64,000 nucleotides of DNA from Limanda limanda (taxonomy: Eukaryota; Chordata; Actinopteri; Pleuronectiformes; Pleuronectidae), in the NCBI RefSeq assembly GCF_963576545.1, contig NC_083654.1, positions 20,132,199-20,196,198 on the forward strand, given 5' to 3'. Below, in pieces: positions 24,242 through 37,224 of the stretch. Position numbers and translations under genes: made by a program. The notes under the pieces were generated by a model that ran no database searches, was not told the DNA's origin, and saw only the letters and a list, made by a program, of their open reading frames with translations. Each line of letters opens with the position of its first letter. Within the stretch, counting starts at the first letter, position 1.

Positions 24242-27200
24242 CTCTTCCCTTCTCTTGCTCATTAACCTGTCATTACGTAAGACCCTGAGACTGGATGAGG
24301 CTTCTCTTTTCTCACGGGGTCATAAATCTGGCAAAGTCCGTCCCCTCCCTCCTTTCTCACCGTCGATCCCGTGCGGTTCTTCACTCTGACATCCTGGGTG
24401 ACACCTCTTCCTCCTCCACCTCCTCTTCTTCCTCCTCCTCCACCTCCTCCTCCGCACATCAAGCTGTGTAGCAGGGGGGTTTTGTTGTTGTTCTCGGCAT
24501 CTAAACGACCCTAAATTAGCAGTGATTTCAGGGTTGTGTGTCCATAGAGTTGACTTGCTCGGAGTGGAGTCAACACACACACAAACGTGACCCTTGACCT
24601 TTACCCTGAGGAGGGCGCTGACCAGACAGTCGACACTGAGGTCATCACCACTGGTTTCACGCTGCTCCTGAGCCGGATGGTGAGAAGCAGGGAGCGGCAG
24701 GAAGAGGTCAGAGGTCACATGGCCTCCCTGCTTCCAGCCTTTAGAGTTGGTTCATAAACCAAACTCTGTCATGTCCCATCAGCCATTGAACAGCACCAGT
24801 AATTAGTTTAAATAACTTTCTAAAGTGTCATCTAGAAACCCTGTTCAAACTGGTTGATGGTTCAGACCTGGTCTTAACAACCTGAGAGCTCATCTGTCTG
24901 TTCACATCTGGAATGGAAATGTGTTTTTTTATCTGTTCAGAAGTTGTGTAATTGTGTCTCTTTTCATTCTTGTTTTGTTCATATCTTGATCTTTCAGCTT
25001 TAATTTGTCTCTATTATAAACCAGATATCTTCTCCTTAGGTGTATGTGTCTGTGTCTGTGTGTGTGTGTGTGTGTGTCTGTGTGACCCAGAGAGAACCAG
25101 GCGTAGATGTTAATTTAAATCTTTGTTCTTCACTTTTGTTTTGAGGGTGAGAGAGAGGACAAGTGGGTAATTCGGCTTTGTTTCCTGAACACAGGAGCTT
25201 TTATACAATCTATGTTTAACACATTCATGTATTGTATACTACAAAAAAAGAGAATTAATTCATTGTATACTATAATATTAGTAATTTGTGGTTTTACAAG
25301 TATGAAAATGTCAGTCAATTCATTCAATTTTAGTATTATTGGATTTGTGGCTCCTATAATTACTGTCCTACTTTTATCTACATATTCTAGAGCCTTTAAA
25401 AGTGACTTAATTAGCTTGTTGTTACCACTGTGTGTGTGTGTGTGTTTCAGTTGTTTTTTTAGGTGTGTTAGCTCAGAAACTTTTCCTCTTTTCTCGACCA
25501 AGTAGGAAACAGTTACTCTCTCGACTCTGTTGGACCCGTGCACTTCAGGGCCGTGACCCTGTGTGACCTTGTCTGACTCAACAACCTCTAATGTCCTGAA
25601 GCAAACCCCTCAGGATTCAGGCTGAAGTGTCTTGACTTAATGTTTACAGGATGATAAGGGACGTAAAGGTTTTCTCACGGCGTCGACCTGTGTACGTCGA
25701 ACACAGATTAGAGAGGAAGGAAACTGTTATCTCTCTCTCTGAGCTCCCAGTTTAAAGCACTGGTCTGGGAAACTACAGCTTTTATCTGACCTCCAGTCCG
25801 TCTCAACTCCCCCTTTTTTCATCACTTCATCTCCAATACTGTTAATCCATCTCTGTTAGTTCACCCGGGGGTCACACTCGTCTATATCCTCTCCTGTTTC
25901 ATCCTCCTCTCCTGTCCTCTAATCGCTTAATGGCATCCTCAGGGTATCGCTGTCTGTCCCACTGTCTGTCTGTGTGTGTCTGTGTGTGTCTGTGTGTGTC
26001 TGTCTCTGTGTGTGTGTCTCCTGGCTCTGCTCCTGTCTGCTCTTTGGAACGGGTGCAGCGATCCGTTTAGTCCTCCTGTCAAAACACAAGTTACTTAACT
26101 GTCAGCAGTTACAGCACAAGGAGCTTTTCATGTCTTCACCCTGAAGGAGACGCAGCAGGAAGCAGTGGACACTCTGCTCTCTGCTCATAAAGCTCCTCAG
26201 TAAACTGTCTCCATGAACAAATAACAAAATACAAATTCATATAACTGTAAGACATGAACCTCGTTATGTTTATACATTTGCAGTTTATTAGAAAAAGCCG
26301 GTTTCTTTATTAAAGTCCTAATTCTTGGACTTTGTTCGTCAACAACTCCTTCAAACTTCCACTGATTTCAACTTTTCAAAGGTAAAGACGCTCAGCTCGT
26401 TCGGGACAGGAGAGCAAAGTCTTAAATAAAACTACTTCTCAGCTTTTTATTTATATCTTTCTGTAAATGGCTTTGGAATCTAAACAGATAAAGAGGACGT
26501 GGTTTCTGCTCTTCAGTGAACTGGAGTGCCAGTGAGGCCATGAGGCTCCCTGCTGTGTGATGATCCGCTCCCGAGTAACAGTCTGAGGCTTATGATGCCA
26601 AATCCATTAGTCTGGATGGAGCTGAACTGTGTGTGTGAATGTGAACAACAGTGTGCGTTTGTGTTGTTTCCCTGGTGGTAATTGTTGTTGCGCTGGTAAC
26701 TCAAAGGTTCAGTGTGTTGGATTTATTAGCATCTAACGTAAAAAAGGTAGAAGCTCCTCTCTAGAGCCGGTGTTTGGGTTTGTCTGTTGATTATACACTG
26801 ATGAAAACATTTATGAATATAATATTACATTTCTGCCAGTGGATCCTCCAGAATCCTGCTCACTGGGTCTTTAATAACACCAGTGAATAGATGCAGACTC
26901 AACCAAAGTTTAAACAATAGTTTACTGGATCTGCAACAAAGAGTGACACCTCACTTTGTTTCTGGAGTTTTCAGCTGAATGAGTTTTATGCTGTAACACT
27001 GCTCTGTGTCTGGACCCAGACTGCCCCCTAACTGCAGAGTTCAGTACTGCAGCAGAGAGGAGTTGGTCTCAAAAGTTTGGATGCATTTCAAAGTGGCTCC
27101 AACTTCCCCTGCAGACGACATATCAACTTTTTCATCCTTGTTCTGCAAACAGAATTACATCTGCATCACTCTCACTGTTTCAGGATGCTAGAGGACGTTT

Positions 27201-29010
27201 CAGTGGCTGGACACTAGACCTCCAGGTTCCTCTGTTTACTGTGTGTGTCTGTGTGTGTCTGTGTGTGTGTGTGTGTACTTTGGAAAGTATTTTCTTCCTC
27301 TCGTCCACATCCGCCTTGCTCCGCTCTCCCGTTATGACAGAAACGTCCTGGTACTGTTTGGTCTGGACGTCGGGTCGGTTTCCAGACAGGAAGTGTTTCT
27401 GCTGCAGCTCTTTGGCGGAGAGGTCAGAGGTCACGCAGCTGCACGGGGACAGTGATGATGATGATGTCACGATCACACGCAGCTGTGTGCTGACTCTGAA
27501 TAGATGTTTTACTCACAGATAAAAAAGCACAGAGTTACACAACACAAGTCTTTATCTGGTGAGCGGAATCCAAACAAGAGCGAATCTCCTCAAAACACTG
27601 ATGTAGTTTCATAATCAGTTACTGAAACATTGAAGAACATTTGACCTCATTTATGGCTGATAACGAACAATATTCTTAACACAAAAATACCGACGTTTTG
27701 TGAGGATCCTGCAGAGTTTAAAATCGACAATAAGAAAGATGCTCGCACACGTGAAGCTGGTTTTAAAAGTGGAGGTCATGGAGTTCAGTCACAGGAAGTG
27801 AACGGATCACAGAGGAGGAGAGAACGCCGTGATTTTTATTTTTGTCCCTACGCTGACATTACGAGTCCAAGGTTAGAGGATTCATCACTCTGTCCTCTTT
27901 CCTCATCCTGCTCTCTCTCTCTCTCTCTGTTCCCCCTCCCTCCTTCATCAACACATCTTCTTTCCTGTTTCCTCCTGCAGTCGGCATCACACGTACACAC
28001 AGCTGTTAAATAGGTTTTAAAATAGGCTGTTGTTTGAGCGTTTTTTGACATCTGTGCTTACACTAACACATTATTGTCTCGTGCGTGTTTCCATATGAGT
28101 TATGGCTCTGATTGCATCGCTCGGTGTGTGGGGGGAGAGAGATGAGTTCGGGGGGGCGGCCTCGTCTCTGGGTAAAGCCACGATTCGACCTTTTGCCCTT
28201 CATCCACATGCTTTCCCTCCTGCAGGCGACAGATGAAGGTTTGTGTGTCACGGTGACCTTGTGCCGTGTCCAGGCCGTCTGTGTTAAAAGATGCTGACTG
28301 GGAGAACTGAGCTGTACTGGGTGGGGTGGGTGGGGGGGTGGGGGGGTGGGGGGGGGGGGACAGGCTGCAGCATTAATCACACAACAGGAAGCAGCGTATA
28401 GACCAGAGGAATAATACAGGAGAGAGCCACATGATTTGATTCGATGTAAGAAGGTTTTCCTGATAAAGGCAAAAGCAGAGACGGTGGAGACAGTGCACAT
28501 CAGTTACAAAGGGTGTGTGTGTCTGTGTGTGTGTGTCTGTGTGTCTGTGTGTGTCTCTGTGTGTGTGTGTCTGTGTGTGAGATTCCTCCCGCTGATATCT
28601 GAGTGAAACGACTCATTCACTCACCAACACAAACAGCTGATGCAGAAGCTTTACAATAACAGTTTCTCTTCCTCCTCTCTCTTCCATCTCCTGTCTCATC
28701 CCTCCATCTTTCTTCTTCTCCTTCTCCTCATCCCCCCCTCTCGTGTTGTCGCCTCATAGTGTAGTCTGACATCAGCCTCGGGCTTGGTTACACCCTGGTT
28801 GTATCTGTGTGTGTGTCTGTGTGTGTGTGTTGGTAACGTTTACAGACGCAGCATTTTCTACGTGTCGGGTTAGGGGGGGGGTGGTCGGTGCTTGACATCG
28901 GACCCCTGACCTCTTGACATTAAGCGAACACACACTCTGCACAGAGGCACGTGCACAACCAGAGTCACGTGTGAGAGGAGGAAACACAACACGTGGTGTG
29001 AGGGAATTTA
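23656..29010. other. Intron, no gene seen
   Basis: No exon or transposon recognised over about 5.3 kb. Simple repeats include a (TC)n tract at 24200-24238, TG arrays near 25050-25078 and 25960-26020, TCTG/TGTG tracts at 27240-27275 and 28512-28578, and the G-rich tract at 28319-28360. The ORFs here are short and carry no recognisable domain. Confidence 0.45.
28319..28360 (+). repeat. G-run tract with quadruplex pattern
   Basis: Runs of 3 to 11 G separated by single T bases (GGGTGGGGTGGGTGGGG...). At least five G-runs of three or more fit the G-quadruplex pattern on the plus strand, the coding strand of the gene, so the intron RNA could also form it. Confidence 0.8.
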
Positions 29011-30324
29011 ATGCACAAAGGAAAAGTCTTTAAATTAAGAGATACTGAATTCTAGGGATTAGACTCAAACATAGATGAGGCTAAGAGTAGAACATTCAAA
29101 TATGAACTCTATTGAGGTTTTAAAAATTATTTGACAACACAATAATTGAAGGAAGAATTGATATTGTGGCTCCACTGTTTGTGGAAGGTGATAAAACAAC
29201 CACGTCTGACAAGTGGATCGATAAAGCTGCAGTCGCACACCAGGCACATTGTGTTCACTGGGAAGCTGCTGCTGGTTTGTGTCTCATGTTGGTCTCTCCT
29301 GCCCCACAGTGGCAGCAACACAGACGTGTGTAGTTGTTCAATTTGTCTCTTGTCACTTTTGTTTCTCTGTGTTTCCTCTTTATCGTCTCAATCACTGTTT
29401 TCATTCCTATTTCCCTGTTTTTCTTTTTTTTCCATTTAATAATCTGTTAATTATCTTAGTTAATTATCCTTTTATTTATAATACAGCCCACTGTGGTCAA
29501 AGATATGTTTTGGTTTGTTTCGGGAGCTGTGTCCTGTTCCATAGATATCATATATAAAGACTAGATGTCTCGTTCAACGGAGCCGGACGTCCGCACATGG
29601 CGGCCATCTTGCTACGGGGCATCTCGCTCACCCATAACATTGTTTTGGTAAATAACCATAACTTCCTCAATTTTCAACCGATTTTTAAACGATCTGGTTT
29701 GTTATAAATGTCAGAGATGAAGTTATGACACTGCATAAATTATTCATTTTTTTTAAGAAAAAAACATAATTATTCATTCATTCAAGTATGCAGTGTCATA
29801 TCTACATCTCTGACGTTTATAACAAACCAAACCTTTTAAAAATCGGTTGAAAATTGAGCAAGTTATGGTTAAGACAAATATTGTTTTTTTACACTGAGGT
29901 CATCTTTGGCCAGAAAGGATTCTGGGTAATTTGGTTGTGTTGCATTAGGAAACAAGCAGCTGAGTCACAGTGTGGAAAACACTGGATCAACAGCTGGCGT
30001 CTGCATCACGTCTCCATTGCCTCATGTTATCTGGTATTTGTGATGATCAGGATGTGACTAATATGATAGAACCAGGGACTGCTTTCAATACTGCTTCATA
30101 ATGAGAGTCTCTTATCATTTTATTCTGATAAACGTGTATTACATAGATAAATTAGAACGAGAGTGAGTGACGTTTGGAGCTGAGGTTTTTTTAATGCACA
30201 AAGGAAAAGTCTTTAAATTAAGAGAAACTGAATTCTAGGGTTTAGACTCGAACATAGATGTGGCTACGAGTAGAACATTCAAATATGAACTCTATTGAGG
30301 TTTTAAAAATGATTTGACAACAAA
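29011..30324. repeat. Direct duplication of a ~130-bp block, 1.18 kb apart
   Basis: The block at 29011-29137 (AATGCACAAAGGAAAAGTCT ... GATTTTAAAAATT-type end) recurs at 30192-30324 in the same orientation with only a few substitutions. The copies bracket a fold-back MITE copy. The intervening stretches show no gene. Confidence 0.85.
29539..29885. mobile_element. Fold-back MITE, copy 2, right end missing
   Basis: It starts CCATAGATATCATATATAAA and shares with the 17718-18051 copy the segments AAGACTAGATGTCTC, CATGGCGGCCATCTTG and CTCGCTCACCCATAACATTG. Its own arms (ATTTTCAACCGATTTTT at about 29671 and the inverse at about 29840) can pair around a T/A-rich centre. The outer right arm is absent, so the copy is truncated. 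Confidence 0.75.
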
Positions 30325-30731
30325 TCCCCCCGACAGGGATGAAATGTCACGTCAGTTTTTGTTGTGTATTGTTTGTGTGTGAGTGTTGCTATAGGACTGA
30401 AATGTCAGTGGATTACGTTTCCGAGCAGAGGTGATAACTTGTCTACACACACACACACACACACACACACAGGGAATCTCTGCAAGGTGAGACCCCCACT
30501 GCCTTCGAGTCTGCAGCTTGAATCATGCTGAATCATGTGTCTATGTCTAAAACATCTACACACAGACACACACACACACACACACACAGACACACAACAA
30601 TGACTTTGGTTTAATGGCCTCCTCTGACACTTCTGAACACGTCGTCAAAGTCGGCAATCGTTCAAAGATAGCCGCGAATAAATATCACAGACAGGATGCA
30701 TTGCTCACTCATAGCAACAGAGATAAACACA

Positions 30732-30797
<66 letters not shown>

Positions 30798-31172
30798 AAC
30801 CACAAACTGCTGCCAACCCATTAACGTTACATTTTTATGCAAATGCAAATGAAGCTGCTGGGAAATGCATAAAGGCAATTGTAGAAAAATCATAAAAGGC
30901 TGAACTAGAAATATACCTGACATTCACAGGAAGACGAACAAGGGGGTATTTCCCGTGTGGTGAGAGTGAGGCAACCACACACAGACACACACACACACTG
31001 ACACACACACACACTGACACAGACACACACACTCCCATTTCCGTCTGTTTAGCCTCATTTAATTATTTTACCGGTTTTCTAACGGTGCACTGAGCAGCGA
31101 CTTCAGTCTGGTCGCTTGTTTCAGGGGATTGGAATTCACTGCCAGAGTGTCAGAGGGCGAGCGGCATTGAAC

Positions 31173-31207
<35 letters not shown>

Positions 31208-31260
31208 GAGGGGAGGTAAAGAGGGAGGGCATGTAAATGGAGAGAAGGACTTAGAAGTTT
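30325..31260. repeat. CA-rich and GA-rich simple repeats
   Basis: It contains CA arrays at 30446-30470, 30560-30590, 30730-30796 (about 33 units, perfect) and 30978-31030, and a GA tract at 31173-31207. No exon was found. The GA tract lies about 300 bp before the membrane-anchor exon and may be part of its promoter region. Confidence 0.7.
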
Positions 31261-31508
31261 TTCAGCTGCAGTGGTTAATGCACTGAAAGAAGAGAGATGC
31301 TGCGGAAATTATAGTTTTTATAAATTACAGAGCGGTCATAGAGCTTCAGTGGCACGAGTCGGATCTTTAACCCGACTGGAAACTCTCTCCATCATCGATG
31401 ACGCCGGGTTTTAGACTTTCACCCTGAAGCCAAAACTTTCTTCTCTCTCGGTTTATACTTGTGGACTTTTCAGCAGTAGAGAACAGTTGCTCGTCTCTGT
31501 CGGAGGAC
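31261..31508 (+). promoter_or_regulatory. Putative 5' UTR / promoter of membrane-anchor exon
   Basis: This is the non-coding stretch just upstream of the ATG at 31509. A GTG-initiated in-frame extension back to 31461 exists, but the first ATG in this frame is at 31509 in a good context (GAGGACATGG). No clear splice acceptor was identified, so the exon is read as a transcription-start exon. The start site itself cannot be placed. Confidence 0.35.
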
Positions 31509-31632
31509 ATGGACTTACTGACCGACCCGGCTGTGATCACTCCCATCCTGGTTGTGACCTTTCACATCCTGACCGCCGCTGGACTTTGGTTTTTCCGGCG
31601 CCGCCGACGCCGTGCGCCCACGTTTCCACCAG
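31509..31632 (+). CDS. macf1: macf1 alternative first coding exon B (transmembrane N-terminus)
   Basis: The exon encodes 41 residues: MDLLTDPAV, then a hydrophobic segment ITPILVVTFHILTAAGLWFF (about residues 10-29), then six arginines and APTFPP. It ends with a single G before the donor CAG|GTAAAC at 31633. This phase matches the CH1 exon at 38869 (AC...), so the join reads [13 protein letters not shown] hydrophobic anchor followed by a basic stop and then DERDRV closely parallels plectin 1b, whose leader anchors it to the mitochondrial outer membrane, and the membrane-anchored dystonin isoform 2. The strong basic cluster should keep the CH domains in the cytosol. Which membrane is targeted cannot be read from sequence. 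I do not recall a transmembrane leader described for MACF1, but I could not check. Confidence 0.75.
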
Positions 31633-32221
31633 GTAAACTCACCTCAGACGTTTCTCTCCTGCTGGAAAGAGAAAGAATCGTCCAAACGTTTGTTCCTCCT
31701 CGGTTTCCTTTCTCCTCTTCTGCTGTAAAGAGGAGGGGACGATTGGACCATCAGCTCCATGCGCTTCCTGTCTAAACCACACCCCCTTCTGCGATGTCAT
31801 TTATCGGACTGATAACTAACTCGTCTGTTTGCACGTCAGCTTCTTCCTTTCTATTGAGTGCATTTAACTCAGCGTGCCTGTGCAGCATTTAGCGTGAGGT
31901 TAAAGCGATGCCAGCGTGTTACAGCGTCTATTTTAGTAAAAGTGGAATGTAAAGAGACTCGTGCTGCTGTAAAGATCACGCTCCTTTCTCCTGTTTCCAG
32001 CTCCTGTTGCACCGAGACACCTTCTCAATGCTTTTCTGTGCTTCAGGATTTAATTCAAGTCTCTCATCGGACTCGGCTCCGTGAGTCAGTGCAGCCGAAT
32101 CTTCCATATTTGGCTCTTTGTGGAGAGAGGCTGTTGTATTTCATGGGCCTTTGACTCACTTTGTCACATTCATGTAATTCAACCTGTAGACTACAGTGTG
32201 TGTGGCTGTGTGTGTATGTGT

Positions 32222-32259
<38 letters not shown>

Positions 32260-33356
32260 ATGACATCATACTCTTCACTAAACAACGAGCTGCTGTGCTG
32301 CCAGTAAGCTGCTCAGTCCAGTCATGGGTCTCATTATTCAAAGCTAATGGTAAACACTCAGAATTAAACAGATTGCAGTTGTTTTTTTTAGCTCGATATA
32401 TATGGTTCAATGTGTTTTTTAGTTTTTTGGGGATTGTAAAAGTTCTGCAAAGTTTAAAAAGTCAGGATGGAGCCTTAAAGAGACAGACAGGATATAAACC
32501 TGTCTCCTTTAAATCCTGATACAAATAACCAGTGTGTACTAGGTTTACTATCTTAACTATCTTATTCCGACCTTTACACTTGTGCCCAGTAGCTGCTGGT
32601 GATCTGTGGAGCTTGTGCTGGTTTCAGCTCCGTCTCCCACTGGTTCTAGATGAGTCCTCACAGGTGGAGAAAGCATGTGGTCCCTGACACGTGTGTTCAA
32701 TCTGATCTGATGCAGCGACCGGGCTCGGACTCACCAGGGGAGAAATAACTGACCTGATGTAACAGAGCAGATCGATGAGGCTGATCGATACAGAGAGGGC
32801 AGCAGCAGTGATGGACTCGTGTTTACAAAGTGTTAGAGGAACATGAACGAGTTGAATGGGAGCAGAAAATAATGAGATTAAAAATACTGTGGAGGGAATA
32901 ACAGTCACCAGGAAGGATCAATATTAAAAAACCTGAGAAACAATCAAAAAGTTCTGTTCAGTGAGCACGGAACCTTTATATTGACAATAATATAAACACT
33001 ACTGCTCTAATTAATACTGTACATGTTGTCCACTGGTCACAGGAGGGAGCTGTGTCCACTGAACTTTACTCCAGGATGCTTGTTGCTATGGTGCGTGTCA
33101 CTTTGTAATTTTTGCAGTTGCACATATTTAAGTTTGTTTGGGGTGTTTCCATAACTTTAACATGTAACCTCATGTACTCTGGTTGATTTAAATACTGTAT
33201 GTGTGTCTTTCATAATGAGTGAATGGTTTCAGAGACGTCTCCATGTGACTGATTCTGAGACCGGATTTCACCAACGTGTCAAACTTTCGTGTTTACTTGC
33301 TTGTTTGATCTCGTCTCTTAGTTGCAGACAAGCAAGTGATGTTTAACACAGCTGCA

Positions 33357-33555
<199 letters not shown>

Positions 33556-34379
33556 TGACAGACACTGTGGTCTTATTTTCTCTTGTCACAGGAAACACGC
33601 TGGTAGACCAAGCTTGACAGGGTGTGGAGCTTTATACAATAAATGTGGTAAAAATCTACACCTGTAAATTCTGGTTGTTTACACTTGAATAGTTATGACT
33701 TCTAAATTTGAAATTACACATTTAACGCTTTTGGGTTATGAGTCTGTTTGAGAGCAAGAACAGATTATCACGGCAGTTGGTGGAAGGAAGTCGCATCAGG
33801 AGAGGAAGAGCTCGTTCAATATCGTTTCACTGACTTGAACATTGTGACACTTTTATGACATTTTCACAGTTTTCTCGGTGATAAATTCTTGTATCTTGAC
33901 GGAAAACCTTGTATATCCATGGGTTGATGTATCTGAGGGTTTGAAATGTGGTGCAGCATGTTTGAATTTCAGGGAACCGTTGGGTCCTGGCTGAAGTTTG
34001 CACTCGACTGAGTCCCATTCCAGTTAGTGGTGTAGTTGTCTGCTGCATTAAAGCCTCCAGGTGTGTCACTGTCCTGCAGGTGGGCAGATTGAATCTTAAT
34101 CTGATGACGGGGGTGCAACCTACTGGACAGATGGCGAGCGAGTAACTGGGACATATTGGCTACGAGCAAGGGAAGAGAAAGTCTGGATATGTGAGATTTA
34201 AAAGAGGGATTTTAGGGAACAAATTAAAATGTTGTCTCCTTCACTCGGTGTATTTCTGCAGATCTGTAGCTTTACAAACATTTCGTTTTCAGTGTTTGTA
34301 GCAGTGAGAGAAAAACAAGAGAATGAAATGAAAAAGAAAGACGAGTGAAGGCTGGTGCCATCCTCCGAGTGTCACCAGA

Positions 34380-34870
34380 GAGAGAGAGGGGAGGAGTGGG
34401 GGGGGGGGGGATAAACCCTGGGAGTCTCTCTGGCTGAAAGAGAAACTCAAAGAGAAAGTGAAAGAGGAGGAAGATGATGCACCAGCAGAGGGAAAGAGGG
34501 ACAGAAAAACATCCCTCCCACTTTGGATTTTAATTGAATCACACGAGGAGGAAACCAGAAGACCGGAAGACGGCGCCCGAAGAAAGGGAGAGCGAGAGAG
34601 ATTAGAAGTGATAACGGGAGAGAAGGAGGGAGCGAGGGATAAGCACGCATGTCTGGTATTAGAGGAGTAAGCTCCGTCTGGTATTTTTAGTGTTGACGGT
34701 CCCTTGGAAATGGAAAGAAAGGAGATCGTGGAAGAGGAGAGGAGAGGAGGAATCTGAAGGCAGGAGGGAGCGGAGAAGAGGAGGACAGAGAAGAAGGAGG
34801 GATGGAGAGGAAGGAGTGACGCTGCCTGTGGACTGAGGAAGAGGAGGAGCTTGTGTTGCTCAGTTTGTTG
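34380..34870. other. Purine-rich stretch, possible untranslated exon or promoter
   Basis: The plus strand is dominated by A and G (GAGAGG, GGAGGA, GAAAGAG motifs), with a run of 13 G at about 34398-34411. A donor-like GT|GTGAGT lies at about 34874-34882. It could be a 5' UTR exon of another macf1 transcript, but no coding sequence in a usable phase is seen. Confidence 0.25.
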
Positions 34871-36769
34871 TGGCTGCATCGTGTGAGTCACTGTCTCTTA
34901 CCTGGTGTGTACCTGGTCACATGACCTCTCTCCAGGACTTACTGTTTGACCCTGAGGTCACAGCTTTTAGATTGTGCTGAGTCATCGTGACAACACCGCT
35001 AAATATTGACAGTGCAGAAATTATTCCGAGCTGCGTTGGCGTGGTCATGGAGCTATTTTGAGAGAAGAATTGAAATCTGCCTCAAGCCTGTTGTTTCCCT
35101 GCTGACGCCTCGTTGTGTTCTTCATTGTGTTCTACATTGTGTGCGTCTTTGTCACTTCTCCTCCTCATCACACACAGACACACAACCTGCACTAATGACA
35201 CAAACAAGTCTTGTGGTGATGCTTTAAGAAAAGTCCAGCCGTGGATTCTCAGCCTCAGCTTCGGTCTCGTCCTCAGTTTTCTTTAGAAAGCAGCAGATCT
35301 GATACCTGCTTTTTTCTTTTGTGCGTTAGAAACCTGGGAAGTGTGTGTTCACCTCTTCAGGAGAATAAAAGGAGTCAAAGGATATGAAACCGAGATATAC
35401 CAGCTCTAGTAGAAGTGTGTGCGTGTTTGCATGGTGTTGCAGAAGCTTTTCTTGGAGACTCAAGTGGATTACATAATCATAGACCGACATGGCCTGGATC
35501 TTTATATCTTACAGAGAATATCTCAACGTGCCTCAGTTCCTCCTGCACATCAGCACTTCCTCCTTTTCCGCTCTGTGACAAGAAAAGGACAAACTGCCTC
35601 AAACCCGTGGATTTACTCTTCATCATCGCTGGGTTCCTCTTCGGGCTGTGAACCCAAAAACAGAAGCTGGTGTCGATGTCAGCGAGAGGAGCTGCTTACC
35701 TCCGCAGAGCCAGAGCGAATCACTGCAGACACACAAAGACAAACAGAGCAGCCGGCCGGGGCCTGGACACCGAGGGCGAGCCAGCAAGTGACACAGAGAG
35801 AGAGAGAGGGAGGGAGGGAGGGAGAGAGAGAGGGAGGGACAGAGCGAGTGCACCACTGACTGGTGAGTTTGAAGAAGTGAGGAGGGTGAGGAGGGAGGAA
35901 GCAGCGAGGGAGGGAGGGAGGCCGTCCTTCTTGGAACGAAGAGGGAGGAGCTTCCAAAGACTTTGACACACACGTGTGAGAGCTGCTGCTGCTGGGCGAG
36001 AGAGAGAGAGTAAAGAGAGAGAGAGAGGAGGCCGGTGGAGAGAGGCCGACCATGGCAGCGATCGAGGAGAGAGGGAACGGGTGAGACCGATACCAGCAGA
36101 GAGAGAAGACCCCCCCCTCTTACTGGTGGTACTGGCCAGCGTCCCCCTGGTGGCTCACCTCCTGGACACGCCCCTCCTCCACCATCACAACCAGTGTGTT
36201 GGACCATGAGCCAGTGGGAAGTGAAGGGTTGATCCCAGCAGGAGGACACAGGGCGGGACTATGTGGCCTGACTACAGGAGTGAATGTCATCTCAATGCTC
36301 ACCTGTACTCGCTCATGTGCTGTGCAGGTCAGTGGCTGAACAGTGTGTGTGTGTGTGTGACCACAGAGTGTGTGTGTGTACGCCGGTTGTGTACATGCTG
36401 CCGGTGTGTGGAGCGACTCATGTCAACACGTGCTTCACTGTGTGTTTGAACAGTTCCCATTCGTGCACTCACTGGTGACAACAGTTATTCTAAATGTGGT
36501 CTCCATTAATCATTGTGGGTGTCGAGACATCAGTCCGTGTGTGTGTGTGTTGTGTGTTTGTGTGAACGGGGGTGTGTGTGCACGTCTTAACAATGGCCTC
36601 CTGTGTAGATGAGTGAATGAATGAACGCCTCTCTGGAGCTGTCACTCACACATTCCTCCTGTCATGTCCCCAGTCCTTCACATTTTAGATTTATAACTCT
36701 CATTACCACATTAAAACAAACACGACAACAAGTCCGAACATGGTAAATCATTAACAGTCTGACTGATAC

Positions 36770-36810
<41 letters not shown>

Positions 36811-37193
36811 TGTGTGAGAACTATAACAAGTCAAAGCCTGAGTGTTTCCTCTGGTTAACTAGCTCATCTACCCGGGCAGGTTTGGGAAGGAAGGCGTGTT
36901 GAAGTGATGAAACTATTTAGCAAGAGCATGTTGAAATATCAGTTCTCTGCCAGGGGGCTTGTCCTCTGTGTAAACCCCTTAGTGTGTCTATGTGTGTGTG
37001 TGTGTGTGTGTGTGTTGTGCAGTGCTGAGATTGACCTGGAGTTTGATCCAGTCCAGATATTTCACCCACTAAATCCTAAATCGAGTTTCCTCTGTTGAAA
37101 TCCTCTCGACTTTCGGAGCTCGACAGTAGCAGGTGTCGGAGTTGTTGTGTGGAAATCTGTCAGAGCGTGTCTATGTGTGTGTGTCTGTGTGTG

Positions 37194-37224
<31 letters not shown>

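Noticed and set aside
34289..34891. 200-codon minus-strand frame
   Set aside because: It is the complement of a purine-rich stretch, giving low-complexity Ser/Pro/Leu sequence with no recognisable domain.
36052..36080. Possible first exon ATGGCAGCGATC... with donor GG|GTGAGA
   Set aside because: The start context is good, but the exon ends in phase 2 and would put the CH1 exon out of frame. At best it is an untranslated leader.
36208..36229. Possible first exon MSQWEVK with donor G|GTTGAT
   Set aside because: The phase fits CH1, but the donor is poor, the peptide is very short, and nothing else supports it.
35623..36249. 208-codon minus-strand frame
   Set aside because: Low-complexity Ser/Leu/Pro from GA-rich DNA on the opposite strand; no domain or splice support.
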